Source of the DNA: JACQID01 sp035289125
Lineage (GTDB): Archaea > Aenigmatarchaeota > Aenigmatarchaeia > GW2011-AR5
Direction of reading: 5' to 3'
Length of the DNA: 5,244 nucleotides
Assembly (NCBI GenBank): GCA_035289125.1
Contig: DATDXW010000036.1
Location: 1-5,244, forward strand
The first letter of the stretch is position 1. Each line of letters starts with the position of its first letter. A model generated the notes under the pieces. That model saw only the letters and a program-made list of their open reading frames with translations. It was not told where the DNA came from and ran no database searches. The position numbers were made by a program, and so were the translations under genes. Shown in pieces: positions 1 through 2,744 of the stretch.

Positions 1-66
1 GGCGTAGCGGAGTGCAACGGAGCGGAGGCTTAATCGCTGTTATATTCCCCTGAATACTTGGAAGGG

Positions 67-103
67 TTGAGTTTTAGTGCAACGTCACAAAGTGAAAACT
101 CAA
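67..103. repeat. Perfect 9-bp inverted repeat (hairpin) just outside the cupin cassette
   Basis: TTGAGTTTT (67-75) is perfectly complementary to AAAACTCAA (95-103), with a 19-nt loop. The right arm ends two bases before the left terminal repeat of the cassette. Neither strand has a T-run after the stem, so it is not a typical intrinsic terminator. It could be a recombination or folding site, or a remnant of whatever occupied this place before. The pairing is seen directly; any function is a guess. Confidence 0.6.
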
Positions 104-105
104 AG

Positions 106-138
106 TTGTCGGCACTAGAGTAAAAAATGGGGGTCGGC
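106..138 (+). repeat. Left terminal inverted repeat of the cupin cassette
   Basis: This is a two-part repeat. TTGTCGGCACTA (106-117) and GGGGGTCGGC (129-138) are separated by 11 AT-rich bases. Both parts recur exactly, inverted, at the right end (564-575 and 544-553) with a 10-base spacer. The shared TCGGC core lies in direct orientation about 25 bp apart within the end, the kind of layout expected for two recombinase or transposase contact sites. The blocks are GC-rich inside AT-rich DNA. Confidence 0.85.
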
Positions 139-164
139 GAGAGGCACAAAAATTTAGAGATAAA

Positions 165-172
165 TTTATAAA
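165..172 (+). promoter_or_regulatory. TATA-like box of the cupin gene; suggests a leaderless start at 195
   Basis: TTTATAAA matches an archaeal TATA box. With the usual offset of about 26 bp, transcription would begin near 194-195, exactly at the in-frame ATG at 195 (codon 6 of the longest reading frame). The ATG at 180 would then lie upstream of the transcript. The promoter lies inside the cassette, so the gene carries its own expression signal. This is inference from spacing only. Confidence 0.45.
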
Positions 173-179
173 GAATTTA

Positions 180-566
180 ATGTATTGTAAAATTATGATT
201 CCTGTAATCAATATTAAAGATAAAATTAAAGAAATTGATGGAAGACCGTATTATCCAATAGATGTAGCAAAGGTCAATGGTCAAGTTGTTAGAATGGCGT
301 TAGTTAGAGGAGATTATCATTGGCATCAACATACAAATGAAGATGAATTATTTTATGTAATTAGAGGAAGAATGACTATTCAAATGAAACCTCCTTATTC
401 AAATATAACCTTAGGTGAAGGTGAAATGGCAGTAATCCCTAAAGGAGCTGAACATTGTCCTACAAGTAAAGAAGACACTTATATTCTAATGTTTGAACCG
501 TATGCACTTCAAAGTAAGGGAGATAAAAAAGATAATAGAGCGAGCCGACCCCCTAATAATAAATAG
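180..566 (+). CDS. Small single-domain cupin (cupin_2-like) protein, cassette passenger
   Basis: The product has up to 128 residues. Cupin motif 1 is clear around residues 44-63 (G44, H49, H51, E56, G63, in the stretch HWHQHTNEDELFYV). Motif 2 lies around 81-92 (G81, P87, G89, H92). H49, H51, E56 and H92 are all present, so a metal-binding beta-barrel is expected; no substrate can be inferred. There is no signal peptide or membrane segment. The longest start is given, but the TATA box at 165-172 and the usual family N-terminus (about V-I-N-I-K) favour the ATG at 195, giving 123 residues. The last residues (about R123-P125) are encoded by the inner block of the right terminal repeat and the TAG stop (564-566) opens its outer block, so the mobile element supplies the C-terminus. 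Base composition and codon use differ from nrdR and nrdJ, consistent with horizontal arrival. Confidence 0.9.
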   Translation: MYCKIMIPVINIKDKIKEIDGRPYYPIDVAKVNGQVVRMALVRGDYHWHQHTNEDELFYVIRGRMTIQMKPPYSNITLGEGEMAVIPKGAEHCPTSKEDTYILMFEPYALQSKGDKKDNRASRPPNNK

Positions 567-575
567 TGCCGACAA
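544..575 (-). repeat. Right terminal inverted repeat of the cupin cassette
   Basis: On the minus strand this reads TTGTCGGCACTA (575-564), a 10-base AT-rich spacer, then GGGGGTCGGC (553-544). Both blocks match the left end exactly. It overlaps the 3' end of the cupin gene: the inner block is translated and the outer block begins with the stop codon. The sequences just outside the two ends (ACTCAAAG on the left, TTGAATAT on the right) do not form an obvious 8-bp duplication. Confidence 0.85.
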
Positions 576-598
576 TTGAATATAACTAGTGATTTTAT

Positions 599-1015
599 CT
601 AATTTTGTTCGCTTTTTGCCCCCTGCTGGGGTGTTATGTATAATTCCAGCGTGTCCAGAGGACTTTTCACGTTCTTTATCAGAGCTGTCGATACCCGTGT
701 GTAAAGCTGCGTCGTCTTTATGTCCGCATGTCCCAGCAAACGCTGGATTATGCGCAAATCCGTGCCTTGTTCCAGTAGGTGCGTTGCATAAGAGTGGCGC
801 AGTGTATGCGGATGAATACATTTCCTTATGTCTGCCTTCTTTGACGCACTCTTTACTATCTGCTGGATTGTTCGTGAATGAAGTTTTCCGCCTCTCTCGG
901 AGCGGAAGACAAAAGGAAAATTGTCTTGGGTGAGAAATAACTGCAATTCCTCAGATATAGAGCAAGGAAGAGAAACCATTCGGTCCTTCATGCCTTTGCC
1001 CTGTCTGACAAGCAC
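599..1015 (-). pseudogene. Tyrosine recombinase/integrase, 5'-truncated (catalytic C-terminal half only)
   Basis: 138 codons match the C-terminal catalytic half of Xer/phage-type tyrosine recombinases, which are usually about 280-330 residues. Visible are the beta-hairpin lysine in GKGMKDR (K7), HTLRH (H70, R73), LLGH (H96) and the nucleophile in LYTRV (Y105). The N-terminal core-binding domain and the segment with the first catalytic arginine (usually about G-L-R-x-S-E) are missing. The frame is closed by TAA at 1028-1030, only a few codons before homology begins. None of the three frames between there and the toxin gene (1031-1096) looks like recombinase, so this is a truncation rather than a simple frameshift. 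The GTG at 1015 is a nominal start. The tail V-K-S-P-L-D-T-L resembles those of several integrase groups, integron integrases among them, but no integron features are present. It is probably inactive and a remnant of a former mobile element. Confidence 0.85.
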
Positions 1016-1016
1016 A

Positions 1017-1034
1017 GAGGTATGGAATTACCTC
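1017..1034. repeat. Short inverted repeat GAGGTA/TACCTC at the recombinase breakpoint
   Basis: GAGGTA (1017-1022) and TACCTC (1029-1034) are complementary with a 6-nt loop. On the minus strand it covers an AGGAGG sequence and the TAA that closes the recombinase frame. It marks where recombinase homology stops, but it is short enough to be chance. Confidence 0.35.
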
Positions 1035-1096
1035 CTATTCATAGGGTTTCTACGGAACCGTTTAACTGACGTTTCCCTGCATAATTGCCTTTTGTC

Positions 1097-1345
1097 TCAC
1101 TGCTCGTCCTTGTGATATAAATCCAGAAATACTATCTCGTCTTTCTCTGCGAAATAGATATATGACAATCTGTAGGAACCGGCATATACCTCCCTCGTGC
1201 CTTTTCTGGAATACATCATTGGTTTCCCGACATCGGGATTTCCGATTATTTTCATAATCAGCTTCTTTACTCGCAATTTTTGCGGCGAGTCTTTCATCTT
1301 TTCAATTATTTTCTGGAATTCTGCGCTGTAAGAAATCGTCACCAT
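1097..1345 (-). CDS. relE: RelE/ParE-superfamily toxin, archaeal RelE-like
   Basis: The 82-residue product has the usual length for RelE-family toxins, which are typically ribosome-dependent mRNA endonucleases. The fold signature is present: N-terminal beta-strand (residues 1-8), two helices with conserved G-K-P (40-42), then the basic core RKGTREVYAGSYRLSY (47-62) with R47, R51 and R59, and a final strand I-V-F-L-D-L followed by Y-H-K-D-E-Q, where H78 is a typical active-site-region residue. The ATG lies inside the 3' end of the antitoxin gene (7-nt overlap, ATGGTGA), the standard antitoxin-first, translationally coupled arrangement. AGGGA about 10 nt upstream may be its ribosome binding site. 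No frameshift or missing core residue is seen, so it is probably functional. Toxicity and target are inferred from the family only. Confidence 0.88.
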   Translation of the reverse strand: MVTISYSAEFQKIIEKMKDSPQKLRVKKLIMKIIGNPDVGKPMMYSRKGTREVYAGSYRLSYIYFAEKDEIVFLDLYHKDEQ

Positions 1346-1602
1346 TTCTTTAATTCCCTGACAAATCCATTCTTTTCTTTTTTCACGAACAGACCCTTCT
1401 CGTATTTCCGCAGTGCGTCTTCGGTTCTTTTGGCGAAGATTAAGTCTTCTCTAAAATTCTTGGCATCGCAGGCTTTTCTAAGAATCATCCTGTCGCCGTC
1501 TTTAATTATGAGCATTTTCTCCCCTTCTTTCATGTCCTGCCGCATTTCGGCCGGTATCACTATCTGCCCTTTGGAACTCATTTTGGTCATTGCCACGTCC
1601 AT
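1339..1602 (-). CDS. AbrB/MazE-type antitoxin (SpoVT-AbrB swapped-hairpin DNA-binding protein)
   Basis: The product has 87 residues. An AbrB swapped-hairpin domain spans about residues 5-45, with the diagnostic SSKGQIVIPAEMR (9-21) followed by the second half-barrel (L-I-I-K-D-G-D-R-M-I-L). The charged C-terminal half (about 46-87, e.g. KRTEDALRKYEKGLF) is typical of the segment that wraps and neutralises the toxin. The start at 1602 is the longest; ATGs at 1590 and 1581 also precede the conserved core. A TATA-like TTTAAA at 1634-1639 would place transcription near 1610, so the mRNA is nearly leaderless and 1602 is reasonable. It overlaps the toxin gene downstream. A perfect palindrome near the predicted start is a likely autoregulatory operator. 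AbrB paired with a RelE-type toxin is a known TA combination in archaea. Confidence 0.87.
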   Translation of the reverse strand: MDVAMTKMSSKGQIVIPAEMRQDMKEGEKMLIIKDGDRMILRKACDAKNFREDLIFAKRTEDALRKYEKGLFVKKEKNGFVRELKKW

Positions 1603-1611
1603 TTTATCACA

Positions 1612-1627
1612 GTAAGATTAATCTTAC
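1612..1627. promoter_or_regulatory. Perfect 16-bp palindrome, likely operator of the toxin-antitoxin operon
   Basis: GTAAGATTAATCTTAC is its own reverse complement over all 16 bases. It lies between the TATA-like box (1634-1639) and the antitoxin ATG (1602), next to the predicted transcription start. A dimeric AbrB-type antitoxin bound here would block transcription. The palindrome is seen directly; its role is inferred from position and from the known autoregulation of TA operons. Confidence 0.6.
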
Positions 1628-1633
1628 CAACCA

Positions 1634-1639
1634 TTTAAA
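1634..1639 (-). promoter_or_regulatory. TATA-like box of the toxin-antitoxin operon
   Basis: TTTAAA lies about 26 bp upstream of a predicted start near 1610 on the minus strand, just before the antitoxin ATG. It sits between the stop of the preceding zinc-finger ORF (1668) and the palindrome, so the toxin-antitoxin pair has its own promoter even if the mini-gene operon reads through. Confidence 0.4.
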
Positions 1640-1667
1640 GCTATTTCGCCCCCCGTCAGCATAATCG

Positions 1668-1772
1668 TCACCCGTACTTCTTCCTGCAAATCCCGCAGAG
1701 CTTAGAGCCTCTGGTGTAAATAACGTAGCCGGTGAAGCCCGAACCGCACCGGTGGGTGCCCAGTTCCTTCAT
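1668..1772 (-). CDS. Zinc-finger-like micro-protein B (34 aa), paralogue of its upstream neighbour
   Basis: A 34-codon ORF whose ATG lies 4 nt after the stop of the preceding ORF; GAGATGAT just upstream is a plausible ribosome binding site. Key residues are H7-x-C9-G-x-G-F-x-G and K25-x-C26-era C-G-I-C (C26, C29): an H-x-C pair, 16 residues, then C-x2-C, enough for one zinc site. It aligns without gaps to micro-protein A over H-x-C-G-x-G-F-x-G...C-G-x-C. The short C-terminus is basic (R-K-K-Y-G). I do not recognise a named family. A nucleic-acid or protein-contacting zinc knuckle is plausible but inferred. Transcription may continue into the toxin-antitoxin operon 66 bp downstream. Confidence 0.6.
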   Translation of the reverse strand: MKELGTHRCGSGFTGYVIYTRGSKLCGICRKKYG

Positions 1773-1776
1773 GGAA

Positions 1777-1878
1777 TCATCTCAGGAATTCATAGCCGCA
1801 CAGACCGCAGAATTTAACTGCTTTGACTTGTAATATGGCGCCCCTGAAACCGTTGCCGCAATTATGCTTTGTTTTCAC
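1777..1878 (-). CDS. Zinc-finger-like micro-protein A (33 aa)
   Basis: A 33-codon ORF starting with GTG. The start overlaps the stop of the preceding ORF (GTGA, 1875-1878), and a GGTGAT ribosome binding site lies 5 nt upstream. Key residues are H5-x-C7-G-x-G-F-x-G and C24-G-L-C27, the same H-x-C / x16 / C-x2-C spacing as micro-protein B. The two share H, three C and the G-x-G-F-x-G turn, but most other positions differ. That pattern fits two diverged copies of a selected protein rather than a recent duplication or chance. A pair of cysteine-rich micro-proteins could form a heterodimer. No homologue is recognised. Confidence 0.62.
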   Translation of the reverse strand: MKTKHNCGNGFRGAILQVKAVKFCGLCGYEFLR

Positions 1879-1970
1879 GTTTCATCACCATACCCCGCAT
1901 CCTTTGATGCGTCGTATCCCAATACCCCTCGCTTCGCAAGTGCATGTCCCATATTATTCGCCGCTTTCAC
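1875..1970 (-). CDS. Hypothetical micro-protein (31 aa), translationally coupled on both sides
   Basis: A 31-codon ORF. Its GTG overlaps the upstream stop (GTGA, 1967-1970) and its stop overlaps the next GTG (1875-1878). GGTGAT lies 5 nt before the start. An internal ATG (codon 7) is an alternative start with no evident ribosome binding site. The peptide is small, glycine-rich towards the end (G-Y-G-D-E-T) and has no cysteine or membrane segment. No function is recognised. Support comes from the coupling signals on both sides, not from homology. A competing reading in the frame after the upstream stop is also open and cannot be fully excluded. Confidence 0.45.
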   Translation of the reverse strand: MKAANNMGHALAKRGVLGYDASKDAGYGDET

Positions 1971-2083
1971 GCCTCATCACCCGAAACGAGCACGATTTTC
2001 CTGTGCTCGCGCACGCTCGGCCTCGTTAAAAACCAGAGCGAATCTTCATTTAGCTGGGCCACGGGAACTTTCACAACGTCCAT
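1967..2083 (-). CDS. Hypothetical micro-protein (38 aa), first gene of the mini-gene operon
   Basis: A 38-codon ORF with the best ribosome binding site in the cluster: GAGGTGA (2089-2095) followed by 5 nt and ATG. A TATATA element at 2118-2123 lies at a distance that gives a leader of about 10-14 nt containing that site. The peptide begins with an alternating hydrophobic strand (M-D-V-V-K-V-P-V), has a central W-F-L-T-R-P, then a basic R-E-H-R-K followed by I-V-L-V, compatible with a small alpha/beta or ribbon-like domain. The last codons (G-D-E-A) double as the GGTGATGA signal for the next gene. No homologue is recognised. Longer plus-strand ORFs cover the same bases but have no such signals. 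Confidence 0.55.
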   Translation of the reverse strand: MDVVKVPVAQLNEDSLWFLTRPSVREHRKIVLVSGDEA

Positions 2084-2088
2084 GTCTT

Positions 2089-2123
2089 TCACCTCGTTGG
2101 ATGCTTTCTTTTTAGGCTATATA
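2089..2123 (-). promoter_or_regulatory. TATA box and ribosome binding site of the mini-gene operon
   Basis: On the minus strand TATATA (2123-2118) is followed, after 22 nt, by GAGGTGA (2095-2089) and then the ATG at 2083. A start about 22-25 nt past the TATA element gives a short leader that still includes the ribosome binding site. The spacing suits an archaeal promoter. It diverges from the nrdR promoter. Confidence 0.45.
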
Positions 2124-2248
2124 CCGCTTAGCCAAGGTCGGAGAAAGTGAAAAGTGCTGACGTTACTGGCAAGGAACTTCGCTTTTGAATAATCACTTCC
2201 AAAGAATAGAAAACGTTATTAAAGGATATGTAAATAGTTATCATTCTG

Positions 2249-2264
2249 CTACAACCTGTTGTGG
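2249..2264. promoter_or_regulatory. Putative NrdR box 1 (promoter-distal from the nrdR start codon)
   Basis: CTACAACCTGTTGTGG contains a near-palindrome (ACAAC-2 nt-GTTGT) and keeps the C-w-A...T-w-G core of the NrdR box consensus as I recall it (acaCwAtATaTwGtgt). It is very similar to box 2 (10 of 12 bases in TACAACmTrTTG) and lies exactly 31 bp from it, three helical turns, the arrangement known for tandem NrdR boxes in bacteria. Candidate TATA-like sequences lie upstream (2215-2238), which puts the box at or near the transcription start, suited to repression. Confidence 0.55.
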
Positions 2265-2279
2265 TTGGAAGCCTGTCAG

Positions 2280-2295
2280 ATACAACATATTGGTG
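2280..2295. promoter_or_regulatory. Putative NrdR box 2, just upstream of nrdR
   Basis: ATACAACATATTGGTG matches the inner consensus CwAtATaTwG at 9 of 10 positions (CAACATATTG). It ends 5 nt before the nrdR ATG and overlaps the GGTG that may serve as ribosome binding site, so bound NrdR would cover both promoter and leader DNA. The pairing with box 1 at 31-bp spacing is the main support. Confidence 0.6.
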
Positions 2296-2300
2296 CAAGC

Positions 2301-2744
2301 ATGAGATGCCCTTTTTGCGGTCACGAGGAGACGAAAGTCACGGACAAACGTGACGCCGAGTCGTTAACGCGCAGGAGAAGGGAATGTGGAAAGTGCGAGA
2401 AGAGGTTCACGACGTACGAGAAGCCGGAAATCAGCATGACGGTAATAAAGAAAGATGGCTCCCGCGAGCCTTACAACCGTGAAAAGCTGAGAGTCGGCAT
2501 GCTGAAATCATGCGAGAAGCGGACGATACCGCTGGAAACCATAGCAGAGGCGGTCTCGGAGATAGAATCGCGCCTGCTTAGGATGAACTCCACGGAAATA
2601 GAAAGCAATGCCATAGGAGAGCTTGTGCTCAAGAAGCTTTTGAAGCTGGACAAGGTGGCTTACCTCCGCTTTGCGTCCGTGCACAGGAGCTTTGAGGACG
2701 TTGCGCAGTTCGAGAAGGAGGTAAGGCTTATCAAGGCAAGGTGA
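2301..2744 (+). CDS. nrdR: NrdR, zinc-ribbon/ATP-cone repressor of ribonucleotide reductase genes
   Basis: 147 residues, close to the family's usual 150 or so. The start at 2301 gives the canonical beginning MRCPFCGHEETKV; a TTG at 2259 is open in frame but would add 14 residues foreign to the family. A zinc ribbon uses C3/C6 and C29/C32 (M-R-C-P-F-C ... E-C-G-K-C), with the basic stretch R-R-R-R just before the second pair and F-T-T-Y-E after it. An ATP-cone follows (about 46-136: V-I-K-K-D-G-S-R-E-P-Y-N-R-E-K-L ... V-A-Y-L-R-F-A-S-V). In known members, dATP/ATP binding to the cone tunes oligomeric state and binding to tandem NrdR boxes, repressing nrd genes. The upstream box pair and the 4-bp overlap with nrdJ imply control of its own operon. 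NrdR is mainly known from bacteria, so its presence with archaeal-looking neighbours is notable. Confidence 0.96.
   Translation: MRCPFCGHEETKVTDKRDAESLTRRRRECGKCEKRFTTYEKPEISMTVIKKDGSREPYNREKLRVGMLKSCEKRTIPLETIAEAVSEIESRLLRMNSTEIESNAIGELVLKKLLKLDKVAYLRFASVHRSFEDVAQFEKEVRLIKAR

Larger units (their letters stand above)
106..575. mobile_element. Non-autonomous single-gene cassette bounded by terminal inverted repeats
   Basis: This 470-bp segment has two-part inverted repeats at both ends (12/12 and 10/10 identical bases per part) enclosing one cupin gene with its own TATA-like promoter. It contains no transposase. The interior is visibly more AT-rich than the nrd genes, and its codon use differs (AAA, AGA and ATT rather than AAG, AGG and ATA). 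This is the architecture of a passenger-only transposon derivative (mobile insertion cassette), which would need a transposase supplied in trans. I found no convincing target-site duplication directly outside the repeats and cannot assign a transposon family. The adjacent recombinase fragment is a tyrosine recombinase and need not be related. Confidence 0.7.

Noticed and set aside
1..27. GGAG-rich low-complexity start (CGGAG repeated three times) as a repeat array or gene end
   Set aside because: Copies are short and irregular, and the window edge prevents judging a longer array or gene.
67..138. Integron attC site beside an IntI-like recombinase
   Set aside because: One GTTRRRY-like motif (GTTGAGT) occurs and the recombinase tail resembles integron integrases, but the orientation of core sites is wrong for an attC, the cassette ends are inverted rather than direct repeats, and no IntI-specific segment is visible.
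30..176. Open minus-strand frame of 48 codons ending in TAA at 30-32, crossing the left terminal repeat
   Set aside because: No ATG start. It runs across the cassette boundary and the hairpin and shows no recognisable domain. It could be the C-terminus of a gene interrupted by the cassette, but no matching N-terminal part is seen to the right of 575.
613..633. CCCC-TGCT-GGGG hairpin as terminator of the cupin transcript
   Set aside because: The stem is only about 4 bp, lies inside the recombinase coding region and has no following T-run.
1864..2115. Plus-strand ORF of 83 codons, with other plus-strand ORFs between 1823 and 2150
   Set aside because: No ribosome binding site or recognisable domain. 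The minus strand over the same bases has four ORFs with consistent start signals, overlaps and paired zinc-finger motifs.
2128..2244. Minus-strand ORF of 38 codons between the mini-gene operon and nrdR
   Set aside because: No ribosome binding site, no coupling and an unconvincing composition. It runs over the putative promoter and NrdR-box region.
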